From: Nocardia donostiensis
GTDB lineage: Bacteria; Actinomycetota; Actinomycetes; Mycobacteriales; Mycobacteriaceae
Direction of reading: 5' to 3'
Length of the DNA: 64,000 bases
Assembly (NCBI RefSeq): GCF_002081715.1
Contig: NZ_MUKP01000023.1
Location: 31,954-95,953, forward strand
Under the pieces are notes generated by a model. That model saw only the letters and a program-made list of their open reading frames with translations. It was not told the origin of the DNA and ran no database searches. Below, one piece after another: positions 8,396 to 15,961 of this stretch. Position 1 is the stretch's first letter, and every line of letters starts with the position of its first letter. A program made the translations under genes and the position numbers.

Positions 8396-8493
8396 GGCAG
8401 CACCTCCACTTGTGAGACATATATCGAATTACTGACAGTCACGAGCCTTGCACCTTTTCGACATATGTCAAGAGATTGGGTAGTCTCGATTTC
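8396..8493. promoter_or_regulatory. Divergent cadI/arsR promoter region with ATAT palindromes
   Basis: 98 bases between the two start codons. GACATATGTC at 8460-8469 is a perfect 10-base palindrome placed 24 bases before the arsR ATG, and a related GACATATATCGA lies at 8416-8427, nearer cadI. ArsR/SmtB repressors bind such AT-centred dyads, so both genes are probably auto-controlled from here. The binding itself is inferred. Confidence 0.5.
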
Positions 8494-8853
8494 ATGCCGA
8501 AGACCCTGCCCGTGATCGACATGTCAGCCCCCGTCTGCTGCGCCCCTGTCGCCGCAGGCCCGGTCGACGACGCCGCCGCCCTCGAAGTAGCGCTGCGCCT
8601 CAAAGCCATCGCCGACCCGATGCGCGTCAAACTCATGTCCCTGCTGCTCACCACCCCCCGCGGCGAAGAAACCACCGGCGACCTCGCCGCCACCATCGGA
8701 CTGGCAGAATCCACAGTCAGCCATCACCTCGGGCAACTCAAGAAAGCCGGACTGATCGAATCCGAACGCCGCGGGATGAACATCCACCACCGGGTACGCC
8801 GGGATGCGCTCAGCGCGCTGTGCGTGGTGCTCGACCCGAACTGCTGCACGTGA
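8494..8853 (+). CDS. ArsR/SmtB-family metal sensor repressor
   Basis: A 119-residue winged-helix repressor. The DNA-reading helix region is ESTVSHHLGQLKKAGLIESERRGMNIHHRV. The classical ELCVCDL arsenic site in helix alpha3 is replaced by EETTGDLAA. Instead there is a Cys15-Cys16 pair near the N-terminus, at the same numbers as in Corynebacterium glutamicum ArsR, plus Cys110, Cys117 and Cys118 at the C-terminus. This suggests a rearranged inter-subunit thiolate site for As(III) or a soft metal. ATG 8494 was preferred to the TTG at 8476 because the latter abuts the operator-like palindrome. It probably represses cadI and itself, and perhaps the doxX-like gene. Confidence 0.85.
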   Translation: MPKTLPVIDMSAPVCCAPVAAGPVDDAAALEVALRLKAIADPMRVKLMSLLLTTPRGEETTGDLAATIGLAESTVSHHLGQLKKAGLIESERRGMNIHHRVRRDALSALCVVLDPNCCT

Positions 8854-8954
8854 GTTGGCAAGAGCCACCGCTTACGGCTACTGCTCGATGTCACAGTCGG
8901 CTGCCGAACTCCGTCATCTCAGTGAAGTTGCAGATACAGACGAGGAGTTCGGCA

Positions 8955-9302
8955 ATGTCGATTGCATACGTAGTAGTCACGGTCCTGGCCGCCGCCTGGG
9001 TGGGGTATTCGGCGGCCGCTGTCTTCATGCGCGCCTCATGGGTCGTGGAGGCGTTGACCGAGTACGGGGTGCCGGAGTCGTGGTGGCCGTGGTTGGGGGT
9101 GGCCAAGGCGGCCGGTGCGGTGGGGTTGGTGGTGGGCTTGTTCTGGCCGCTGATCGGGGTGCTGGCGACGATCGGGCTGGTGCTGTACTTCCTCGGCGCG
9201 GTGATCACGGTGCTGCGGGCGCGGGCGTATTCGCATATCCCGTTCCCGCTGCTCTACCTGGGGCCGGTAGTTGTCGCGGCTGGCCTGGGGCTCGGCGCGT
9301 GA
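8955..9302 (+). CDS. DoxX-like small membrane protein
   Basis: A 115-residue protein with four hydrophobic segments (VVVTVLAAAWVGYSAAAVF, AAGAVGLVVGLFWPLIGVLATIGLVLYFLGAVITVL and LLYLGPVVVAAGLGL) and the DoxX pattern GVPESWWPWLGVAKAAGAVGLVVG. Members of this family are linked to thiol-oxidative stress or sulfur metabolism. ATG 8955 has GAGGAG upstream. It follows arsR by 101 bases on the same strand, so co-regulation with the metal response is plausible but not shown. Confidence 0.75.
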   Translation: MSIAYVVVTVLAAAWVGYSAAAVFMRASWVVEALTEYGVPESWWPWLGVAKAAGAVGLVVGLFWPLIGVLATIGLVLYFLGAVITVLRARAYSHIPFPLLYLGPVVVAAGLGLGA

Positions 9303-9435
9303 ACTCGAGCGAGTTGGCCGAACCGCCGCCGGCACGGCCCGATTCTGAGACGGTGTGAACATAGGAAGCCACGGCTGGCGCGTAGCGGAGCGAGACAGCG
9401 CGGTGTGCCGGAGCAGACTGCAGGAGGAGAGGCTC

Positions 9436-10536
9436 GTGAGGGCGGCGGTGTTCAACGGAAACGGACCCGAGTTGGTTATCGAGGACATCCCGAAACCGGC
9501 GCCGCGACGAGGTGAAGTGCTGGTGCGGGTGTCGGCGTGCGGGGTGTGCCATACCGACCTGCATGTGCTGAAATCCGAGGTCGCGTTTCCGGCTCCGGCG
9601 GTGCTCGGGCACGAGGTTTCCGGGGTGGTCGCCGAGGTCGGCGAGGGCGTCGGCAATGTCGCAGTCGGCGACAGCGTGGTGTGCAGTTTCATCATGCCGT
9701 GCGGGGATTGCCGGCACTGTGTGCGCGGGATGGAAGACCTGTGCGAGAAGTTCTTCGCCTACAACCGGCTCGGCGGCACCCTCTACGACGGCCAAAGCAG
9801 GCTGGCGCGGGCCGACGGTTCCCCGCTGGCCATGTATTCGATGGGCGGGCTCGCGGAATACTGCGTGGTGCCCGCCACCGATGTGTTCACCGTTCCCGAA
9901 GGCGTCGGGCTGGAGGCGGTGTCGATTCTGGGGTGCAGTTCGTTCACCGCACTCGGCGCGATCAACACCGCCGAGTTGACTCTCGGCGACCGGATCGCAG
10001 TGGTCGCAGCGGGCGGTGTCGGATCCTCCATCGTGCAATTCGCGGCGGCCGCAGGCGTCGCACAGATCATCGCCATCGATATCAGCGACGAAAAGCTCGC
10101 GGCGGTATCCGAACTCGGCGCCACCCACACAATCAACTCGCGCACCGAGGACGCCGTAGCGCGAGTGCGTGAACTCACCCACGGCCACGGCGTCAACGTA
10201 GCCTTCGAAGCCCTCGGCAGCGCCGCAACATTCGCAACCGCCCTCGACATCCTCGACGACGGCGGCCGCGCCGTTGTCGTCGGCATCGCCCCCGCCGGCA
10301 CCCCTGGTTCCCTAGACCTGGCCCGGCTGGTCCGACGCAAACTACAGATCCACGGCTCCTACGGCGCCAAAGCCCGCACCGATATGCCCGCCCTGTTGCG
10401 GATGGTCGCAGCAGGCACCGTCCACCCCGAACACGTGATCACCCGCCGCTATTCGCTCGACGAAGCCGACGCCGCCTACCAGGCGCTGGCGCGTGGGGAG
10501 ATCGTTGGACGGGCCATCATCGAGATGGCCGACTGA
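9436..10536 (+). CDS. Zinc-dependent alcohol dehydrogenase (MDR family)
   Basis: A 366-residue medium-chain dehydrogenase/reductase oxidising an alcohol with NAD(P). The catalytic-zinc motif is CGVCHTDLH with GHEVSG, and the structural-zinc lobe is CGDCRHCVRGMEDLC with four Cys. The nucleotide-binding turn VAAGGVGSSIVQFAAAAG is followed by an acidic residue in IAIDIS, which favours NAD over NADP. GTG 9436 has GGAGGAGAGG just upstream, so the 27 extra N-terminal residues in the frame are discarded. Length and order fit the Mycobacterium adhB/adhD-like group. The physiological alcohol is unknown. Confidence 0.9.
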   Translation: MRAAVFNGNGPELVIEDIPKPAPRRGEVLVRVSACGVCHTDLHVLKSEVAFPAPAVLGHEVSGVVAEVGEGVGNVAVGDSVVCSFIMPCGDCRHCVRGMEDLCEKFFAYNRLGGTLYDGQSRLARADGSPLAMYSMGGLAEYCVVPATDVFTVPEGVGLEAVSILGCSSFTALGAINTAELTLGDRIAVVAAGGVGSSIVQFAAAAGVAQIIAIDISDEKLAAVSELGATHTINSRTEDAVARVRELTHGHGVNVAFEALGSAATFATALDILDDGGRAVVVGIAPAGTPGSLDLARLVRRKLQIHGSYGAKARTDMPALLRMVAAGTVHPEHVITRRYSLDEADAAYQALARGEIVGRAIIEMAD

Positions 10537-10659
10537 CCGCATAGGCGAGCCGAGCGAGCACTCAACACGTTCCCTCCTGCGTTTTCCCGACCATCGATAA
10601 CGGTTGGCGCACAGCGCCGCATATCGCGAAGATAAAGAGGGTATGACGCTATCTTTTCA

Positions 10660-10854
10660 TTGGCAAATACTCCCAGTTCAGACTCGGCCGGCGGGGTTGC
10701 CGACCGCACCGTATTACTTTTCCGAGATGAACTCGCTACTGGGCTTCTCCGGCCTAATCCCCTCGTCGTCGTTAGTGACAGTCCCGAAGAAACCGTAACG
10801 GATGGTAAGGTACCTCACATGGGCGGAGGAAGATACGAGGGATTTCGCATATGA
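10660..10854 (+). CDS. Possible 64-residue small protein, unrecognised
   Basis: A TTG-initiated frame ending in a TGA at 10852-10854, inside the 5' part of the downstream zincin gene. Its residues (ADRTVLLFRDELATGLL, VVVSDSPEETVTDG) look protein-like rather than Arg/Pro-rich, and it shares the lower GC of the following gene. An alternative frame starting with ATG at 10643 has the better ribosome site (AGAGGG). I cannot tell which, if either, is translated. Confidence 0.3.
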   Translation: MANTPSSDSAGGVADRTVLLFRDELATGLLRPNPLVVVSDSPEETVTDGKVPHMGGGRYEGFRI

Positions 10855-11797
10855 GACTTATAATTGCTTCGTAACATGGGGGAAAAGGTTGCAATCAAAG
10901 TTATTTCTTGATTTCGCTGCACGAATTTCCGAAACTCTCACCAGGGGAACGTCTTTTCTTTCCGGAAAATACAAGGAGATCAACAGCACTGCCCGGTACT
11001 CTGCCAGGAGCCTGGAGCAACAGGATCGCAGGTTCCCACGCGTGACCCTATCTGCTGCCGCCGCCGGGATCCTCCTGAGCGTGGGCGGCGATTCCCTTAA
11101 CGAGGTGTCGACCGAGGAATATCTTTCCGGACTCGGGCCCACTGTCGATGAGTACATCGCCTTGTCCCCTTTTCTCCGAGAAGAAGTCGCGAAATTACGG
11201 GCCGATGGCTGGTTCATTGCGTACACCCCCCTTGAGGGAAACATGAACGGCCTCACGCATTGGGAACAGAAGAAGATTCTGATCAGTGACAACCTCAAAG
11301 GAAACCCTGAAAAGATCATGGCTGTACTCGCGCATGAAGTGGGACACGCATATCCGGGGAAATATATGGGAGACATCGATCCTCCCGTCGACAGCGAGAG
11401 CTACGCACACTGGCTGGAGCGCAGCCTACCTGAACTATTTCAGCGTGAAGTGGAAGCCGAGTTCGTACAAGCTCAAGTACGGCATGAGATCATCGAAAAC
11501 GGCGGCCCGGATATTGGCGCTCCCCACGAGCTCATCACTTCCCTGTACGAAAGACAATTCAGCGGGTTCACCCGGGACCAAGCCCGAGATTTCGTCGCTG
11601 AAGCGTCTCACTTGTGGGAAGACTGGTTGCCGTTCTATGAACAGCATCTCAGGAGCTACTGGGATGAGAATTTTACCGGCTCACATGGCCCTTCGAAAGA
11701 AATATCTTCTTTGAAAGAACTCGAGGAGCAAGTGGCAAAGGAAAATACAGAGCTACCGGAATACCCTCCTGTGCCATACCTTCCTGGGCCGCGATGA
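10802..11797 (+). CDS. Putative zinc metallopeptidase (HEVGH), low GC, unrecognised family
   Basis: A 331-residue protein containing the zincin motif LAHEVGHAYPG (His178, Glu179, His182). A possible third ligand is an acidic residue in REVEAEFVQAQVRHE (about 216-220), as in gluzincins. One hydrophobic stretch (VTLSAAAAGILLSV, 81-94) could be a membrane anchor; the part before it is basic. The gene runs near 50% GC with A/T-rich codons, against nearly 70% in its neighbours, so it is probably acquired. No transposase or immunity-type partner is adjacent. The ATG at 10802 has a weak ribosome site and the real start may be further in. It could be a toxin-like effector or a phage/plasmid remnant protease. 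Confidence 0.65.
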   Translation: MVRYLTWAEEDTRDFAYETYNCFVTWGKRLQSKLFLDFAARISETLTRGTSFLSGKYKEINSTARYSARSLEQQDRRFPRVTLSAAAAGILLSVGGDSLNEVSTEEYLSGLGPTVDEYIALSPFLREEVAKLRADGWFIAYTPLEGNMNGLTHWEQKKILISDNLKGNPEKIMAVLAHEVGHAYPGKYMGDIDPPVDSESYAHWLERSLPELFQREVEAEFVQAQVRHEIIENGGPDIGAPHELITSLYERQFSGFTRDQARDFVAEASHLWEDWLPFYEQHLRSYWDENFTGSHGPSKEISSLKELEEQVAKENTELPEYPPVPYLPGPR

Positions 11798-11857
11798 CGA
11801 AGAGCCGACCTTTCTATAGGAGTACGAGATGGCCGCGGCTGGGGGGCGAATGCTTGA

Positions 11858-12670
11858 CTAGGCGGTCGGCTGCCATTCCTCGGGGGCGAGTTCGGGGAGG
11901 GTTTCGCCGGTTTCCAGGAGGGCTTTGAGGTTGACCAGGATCGCGGGCCAGCCGCCCTGGATGGCTTCGCGGACCTTGCTACCCGAGGGGAAACCGTCGT
12001 GGACGACGGTGAGTTTGACCAGTTCGCCGACCGGTTCGAGTTCGAAGGTGACTTTGGACCTGGGTTCGGCTGCCCAGGCGCGGCCCAGTTCGGGGTCCAT
12101 GCCGAAGGTTTCGGCGTGTTCGGGGCTGAAGGTGTGCCAGGTGTAGGACAGGGTGCGGGGCGGATCCGCCGTCAAGACGACCTGTTCGGGGTCGGCGCTC
12201 GTCCAGTCGCGTTCCCGCCACACCATGGGAGAGCCTGGCTGCCAGTCCGTTTCGAAGGTCGCGCCCCAGTAGCGAGCGGTGAACGCGGGGTCGGTGAGAG
12301 CCTGCCACAGCTGCTCGGGGGTGGTCTTGATGTAGGTGGTGTAGACGAAATCGGTGCTGCTCATCGGTGCCTCCAGGGCTTGTTTGAGGTCGGCGAGGGT
12401 GCGGACGCGGGCACGGTGGTAGCGGGTGATCCAGCGGTCGGCGATGGCGTTGATGGGTTCGGCATTGAGGTAGTGCAATTTCTCTCGGCCGCTGCGCCGC
12501 GTGGTGATCAGGTTGGCCGCTTCGAGTACGGCGAGGTGTTTGCTGACGGACTGGCGGGCCATATCCAGGCCGGAACAGAGTTCACGCAGGCTCTGCCCGT
12601 TACGGGCCTCGAGGCTGTCGAGTAGCCGCCTCCGGCTGGGGTCTGCCAGCGCTTTGAACACCTCGTCCAT
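11858..12670 (-). CDS. ArsR-family HTH fused to SRPBCC (AHSA1-like) domain
   Basis: A 270-residue fusion. Residues 1-95 are a winged helix (VFKALADPSRRRLLDSLEARNGQSLRELCSGLDMARQSVSKHLAVLE) lacking metal-binding Cys pairs. Residues 100-270 are an AHSA1/SRPBCC domain (VYTTYIKTTPEQLWQALTDPAFTARYWGATFETDWQPGSP and VKLTVVHDGF). In many actinobacteria these are two overlapping genes; an internal MSSTDFVYTT marks the junction. It probably senses a hydrophobic ligand with the SRPBCC part. ATG 12670 was chosen; the frame upstream of it holds only an imine-reductase remnant. Confidence 0.85.
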   Translation of the reverse strand: MDEVFKALADPSRRRLLDSLEARNGQSLRELCSGLDMARQSVSKHLAVLEAANLITTRRSGREKLHYLNAEPINAIADRWITRYHRARVRTLADLKQALEAPMSSTDFVYTTYIKTTPEQLWQALTDPAFTARYWGATFETDWQPGSPMVWRERDWTSADPEQVVLTADPPRTLSYTWHTFSPEHAETFGMDPELGRAWAAEPRSKVTFELEPVGELVKLTVVHDGFPSGSKVREAIQGGWPAILVNLKALLETGETLPELAPEEWQPTA

Positions 12671-12847
12671 ATCTCCACTCCACGCATATGCAGCCAGGCA
12701 GCTGCATAACAGGAATGCTATGCAGCCATTTGGGTGCATGTCAAGGCCGTCGACCCACCCGAACCAGGACTGGGTAGCCAATGCAGCGTCGTGAGGCTGC
12801 CTGCCTGCGCACCGCGGACAGGTGCACAGGCAGGCAGCCAGTGGGGG

Positions 12848-12884
12848 CGCCTGCTCCATCGGCCCGAGGCCGATGACGGTCACC
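12848..12884 (-). pseudogene. 5' remnant of an imine-reductase paralogue
   Basis: Read on the minus strand this stretch encodes TVIGLGPMEQA directly after the stop of the neighbouring imine-reductase-like gene. 31 of 37 bases match the segment at 13704-13740 that encodes TVIGLGPMGQA in that gene. The match ends there and the frame then reads Cys/Pro-rich sequence. It looks like the leftover of a tandem copy whose remainder was deleted. Confidence 0.6.
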
Positions 12885-12887
12885 GGC

Positions 12888-13766
12888 TCACGAACGCCCG
12901 CCCATCAGCTCGAAGATCGAAACAGGCCGGTTTTCCTGTTCGGTCGCCGCGATCGCCTTGCGCCACCACGCTTGGGCGGTATGCGACAGGGTGGCGTCGA
13001 CGCCCACGTCTTCGCTCGTGTCGATGGTGTGTTGCGCGCCCGCGTCCATCATCTTGAAAGCCGCCAGATCACCCCAGCCACCGTTCTTCGCGGACTTGGC
13101 GTACTCGGCCATGAAGAACGGGAACGCCTCGGCGGAACGCTGGGCGTACGGGAGGAACTGGTCGATATCGTGACCGGAACGCTGGATGACAGCCAGCGCC
13201 TGGTCGTAGGCGAGCATCCAGGGATGGAAAATGACCAGCAACGCCTGATAGAAGACCTGCGCCAGCCCGTCATCGGTGCCCAGATACTCCTGGGTACTCA
13301 GCGGGCGCAGGAGTTCGGCGTGCGCGTCGAAGACCTCGCGTGGGCCGCTGTAGAACAGGTACGACGCGGGATGCTCGATATTGTCGCCCACGGACATGAA
13401 CCCACCGGAAAGGAACTGGGCGCCGTGCGACCGCACCCAGGCTGCACCCTTGCGGGTGTTCTCCGGCGAATCCGAGGACAGGTTGGCGATCACCTTGCCG
13501 GGCAGATGGTCGACGGCCTGACCGAGCACGTCGTACATGGCGGCGTAATGGGTCAGGCTGACCACGATCACCTCGTTGGCGTCGAGCGCTTCGGCGACTG
13601 TCGCGGCGCGCTCGGCCCCCAACTCCACCATCGCGTCGACCTTCGCACTACTGCGGTTCCACACGGTGACCCGGGTGCCCGCGGCGAGGAACGCCCGCAC
13701 CATCGCCTGCCCCATCGGGCCGAGACCGATCACGGTGACGGAACGGCTGTCGTACTGCTGAGACAT
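12888..13766 (-). CDS. Imine reductase / 6-phosphogluconate-dehydrogenase-like NADP oxidoreductase
   Basis: A 292-residue enzyme of the beta-hydroxyacid-dehydrogenase-like group. The N-terminal Rossmann motif is VTVIGLGPMGQAMVRAFLAAG, and VTVWNRSSAK has the Arg/Ser pair that reads the NADP phosphate. The central helix segment (FYQALLVIFHPWMLAYDQALAVI) and C-terminal HTIDTSEDVGVDATLSHTAQAWWRKAI are typical of IRED/reductive aminase proteins, which reduce cyclic or secondary imines. The substrate is unknown. It is divergent from an HxlR regulator, a frequent arrangement for stress-inducible oxidoreductases. Confidence 0.85.
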   Translation of the reverse strand: MSQQYDSRSVTVIGLGPMGQAMVRAFLAAGTRVTVWNRSSAKVDAMVELGAERAATVAEALDANEVIVVSLTHYAAMYDVLGQAVDHLPGKVIANLSSDSPENTRKGAAWVRSHGAQFLSGGFMSVGDNIEHPASYLFYSGPREVFDAHAELLRPLSTQEYLGTDDGLAQVFYQALLVIFHPWMLAYDQALAVIQRSGHDIDQFLPYAQRSAEAFPFFMAEYAKSAKNGGWGDLAAFKMMDAGAQHTIDTSEDVGVDATLSHTAQAWWRKAIAATEQENRPVSIFELMGGRS

Positions 13767-13912
13767 CGGATGCCCCTTCGGTTCATGGATACGGTTCAGG
13801 TTTCGGCGCCGTCAACGATGTTCATCCGCGCAGGTAGAGTCGACAAGAACGCACCCGCGCGTGCGGTTGCTTACCCCGAGGTCCGTAATGAGGTCAGGAG
13901 GATCCAGCGACC

Positions 13913-14263
13913 ATGACGAGTGACACGGATCACGACGTATGCGGTATGACGCTGGCGATCGACGTGGTCGGTGGCAAATGGCGGTTGCACCTGATGTGGG
14001 TGCTGGACGAAGGGCCGCAACGGTTCGGGCAGATCCGGCGCGTGCTGGACGGGGTCAGCGAGAAGGTGCTCACCGAAAACCTGCGCCATCTGGAAGCCAC
14101 AGGCATCGTACGGCGCGAGGTGTACCCGGAAATCCCGCCGCGCGTGGAATACTCGCTCACCCCGCTCGGTAGGGAACTCGCGGAAGCATTACACCCGCTG
14201 GAGGAATGGGGCGACAAGCACCGCCAGCGGCTGCGCGCGGACCTGCTGAAAGCCGCCTCCTGA
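13913..14263 (+). CDS. HxlR-family transcriptional regulator
   Basis: A 116-residue MarR-like winged helix of the HxlR group: CGMTLAIDVVGGKWRLHLMWVLDEGPQRFGQIRRVLDGVSEKVLTENLRHLEATGIVRREVYPEIPPRVEYSLTPLG. Cys10 lies at the position used for redox or electrophile sensing in HypR/YodB relatives. AGGAGG precedes the ATG. A TTAC-N10-GTAA dyad at 13871-13888 lies just upstream and is a candidate self-operator also serving the divergent imine-reductase gene. Confidence 0.9.
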   Translation: MTSDTDHDVCGMTLAIDVVGGKWRLHLMWVLDEGPQRFGQIRRVLDGVSEKVLTENLRHLEATGIVRREVYPEIPPRVEYSLTPLGRELAEALHPLEEWGDKHRQRLRADLLKAAS

Positions 14264-14290
14264 CGTCGTCAGGGTGCCCTGGTCTGCGCT

Positions 14291-14395
14291 GCGTTCGCGC
14301 TGCACCTCACCGTGGAGAACGGTCTGATCACCCGGCATCACGTTTACGAGGACAGCCTCGCCGCCGCGCAGGCGTTCGCCCGAGAAGGCGGCTGA
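14291..14395 (+). pseudogene. C-terminal fragment of a SnoaL/NTF2-like gene
   Basis: In one frame this stretch encodes FALHLTVENGLITRHHVYEDSLAAAQAFA up to a stop at 14393-14395. That is the characteristic end of SnoaL-like ester-cyclase/NTF2 proteins (..V.DG.I.R...YEDS.A.A.AF). There is no start codon or upstream half, because the sequence joins the HxlR gene 27 bases before. It is a decayed remnant, probably of a former partner gene of hxlR. Confidence 0.6.
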
Positions 14396-14495
14396 ACTGC
14401 GCCCGAGCCGAGTGTGCTGCGCCGCGGAGTCTTCCTGCGTGGCTGCGCCACCGTGTCTTCCTGCCTCGCTGCGCCACGCCGAGTGGAACGAACCC

Positions 14496-15617
14496 CTATC
14501 CTGCATCGACTGATTCGGCGATGCGCGCGCCGACCCGCTCCAGCAGCGGGGCGGCCTTGGCTATGCACCTGATCGGGTCGGGCTCCAGGTCGGTCAGGGA
14601 ATAGGCCGAGCTGAACCCGGCGTCCTCGAGCTGCTCGGGGGTGAGCAGTATCCGGCCTGCTACTGCGGCGACAGGGACGTTTGCCCTGGTGGCGGCGGCG
14701 CAGACGCCGAGCGGGGCTTTGCCGTGCAGAGTCTGCTCGTCCAGGGAGCCCTCGCCGGTGACGGCCAGGATGGCGCCGGCGAGCCGGGTGGGGAAATCGA
14801 GCAGCTCCAGCACGACGTCGATACCGCTGCGCATCCGCGCGCCCAGTACGGCCAGTGCGCCGAACCCGGTCCCACCCGCGGCCCCCGCGCCGGGGCTGGT
14901 CGCGTGCTCCGGGTGGGCGATCCTGGCCCAATTCGCCAGTGCCGCTTCCAGTACAGCGCGTTCCTCCGGCCCAGCGCCCTTCTGCGGTGCATAGACCGTG
15001 ACCGCGCCGGACGGCCCGAGCAACGGATTGCCGACATCGCAGGCCAGGGTGAATTCCGCGGCGGCGACACCTGAGTGCAGGCCGCTGAGGTCCAGTCGGT
15101 CGGCATCGAGCAGAGCCGCACCACCGCAAGGTATTTCGTTTCCTTCCCGGTCGAGTATCCGGGCACCGAGGGCGGTGAGCATTCCGCTGCCGCCGTCGGT
15201 GGAGGCGCTGCCGCCGAGGCCGAGCACGATCCGTGACACTCCCCGGTCGAGTGCGTGGGCGATGAGCACACCGAGCCCGAAAGTGTTGGCGCCGAGCGGG
15301 TCAGGCACACCGCCGGGGAGACGGGCGAAACCGACGACGGCGGCGAGTTCGATCACCGCGGTATCGCCACGCAGCGCGTACGAGGTGGTTCCGGGTTCAC
15401 CGGTGGGACCGGGTGCTGTCACCGGCACCCGAGTCCAGCCCGCCGTCACGAAAGCGTCCAGGGTGCCGTCACCCCCGTCGGCGACCGGAACCACCTCGAT
15501 TCCCATACCCGGCCGCACCCGACGCATCCCCCTCGCCAACGCCGCCGCAACCTCGGCAGCCGACAGCGAGCCCTTGAACTTGTCCGGGGCAAGCACAACC
15601 CGAGGCGCCGATGTCAT
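14496..15617 (-). CDS. Glycerate 2-kinase (GlxK/GarK family)
   Basis: A 373-residue enzyme phosphorylating D-glycerate to 2-phosphoglycerate with ATP. Motifs are VVLAPDKFKGSLSAAEVAAALARG at the N-terminus, PVADGGDGTLDAF, LGLGGSASTDGGSGMLTALGA, and TGEGSLDEQTLHGKAPLGVCAAA near the C-terminus, all typical of glycerate kinase type 1. ATG 15617 begins MTSAPRVVLAPDK; the frame extends upstream to 15869 without coding character. It is monocistronic here. With the glucosylglycerate hydrolase at 39 kb it could return released glycerate to glycolysis. Confidence 0.93.
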   Translation of the reverse strand: MTSAPRVVLAPDKFKGSLSAAEVAAALARGMRRVRPGMGIEVVPVADGGDGTLDAFVTAGWTRVPVTAPGPTGEPGTTSYALRGDTAVIELAAVVGFARLPGGVPDPLGANTFGLGVLIAHALDRGVSRIVLGLGGSASTDGGSGMLTALGARILDREGNEIPCGGAALLDADRLDLSGLHSGVAAAEFTLACDVGNPLLGPSGAVTVYAPQKGAGPEERAVLEAALANWARIAHPEHATSPGAGAAGGTGFGALAVLGARMRSGIDVVLELLDFPTRLAGAILAVTGEGSLDEQTLHGKAPLGVCAAATRANVPVAAVAGRILLTPEQLEDAGFSSAYSLTDLEPDPIRCIAKAAPLLERVGARIAESVDAG

Positions 15618-15961
15618 GGCGCTATTGTCCGGCCACGGATACGTTCTCGCAGCTCCCTCCCGGCTCGGCCTGTCACCCTTACACACGACAACCCACCGAC
15701 TCCAGTTCCTGTGTCCGCCCCGCTCCGCGGCCACCATCACGCCCGCAGCCTCCGCCTCGCCGTGCGCGTGGGTGGCATCGTCAATACGGAGACCACCGGG
15801 GCGGTCGGGAACGGCTTCGACCCGGATCTTCGCCCTACTCGGCACCAACGGCACCGGTAAGACCACCACCGCCGCGGGTCGGCTCCCGGCCTATCGCTGC
15901 TGCCCGACCGTACTTATGGCAATCGCACCCGGGTACCAAGGTCACGCTCGGCCGCGGAATG
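15618..15961. other. Intergenic region between glycerate kinase and the TAP-like peptidase, with a decayed ABC gene fragment
   Basis: 344 bases between two minus-strand genes. The glycerate kinase promoter should lie near 15618-15700. From 15790 to 15870 a plus-strand ABC ATPase remnant is visible. I see no intact gene in the rest. Confidence 0.5.
15790..15870 (+). pseudogene. ABC-transporter ATPase remnant (Walker A only)
   Basis: The plus strand encodes RIFALLGTNGTGKTTT at about 15822-15869, which matches the ABC Walker A consensus FALLGPNGAGKTTT. The preceding AVGNGF, resembling the usual AVDGVSF, is in a different frame, so a frameshift separates them. Nothing resembling the signature or Walker B follows. 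This is a small decayed fragment of a drug- or lipid-type ABC ATPase gene. Confidence 0.5.

Noticed and set aside
10643..10798. ATG-initiated 51-codon frame (MTLSFHWQIL...) before the zincin gene
   Set aside because: It has the better ribosome site but reads Pro/Ser/Leu-rich with no family resemblance; the overlapping frame looks more protein-like. Neither could be confirmed.
15618..15869. N-terminal extension of glycerate kinase to 457 residues
   Set aside because: The added residues lack family similarity, and the opposite strand carries an ABC ATPase remnant; the family start at MTSAPRVVLAPDK fits the usual length.
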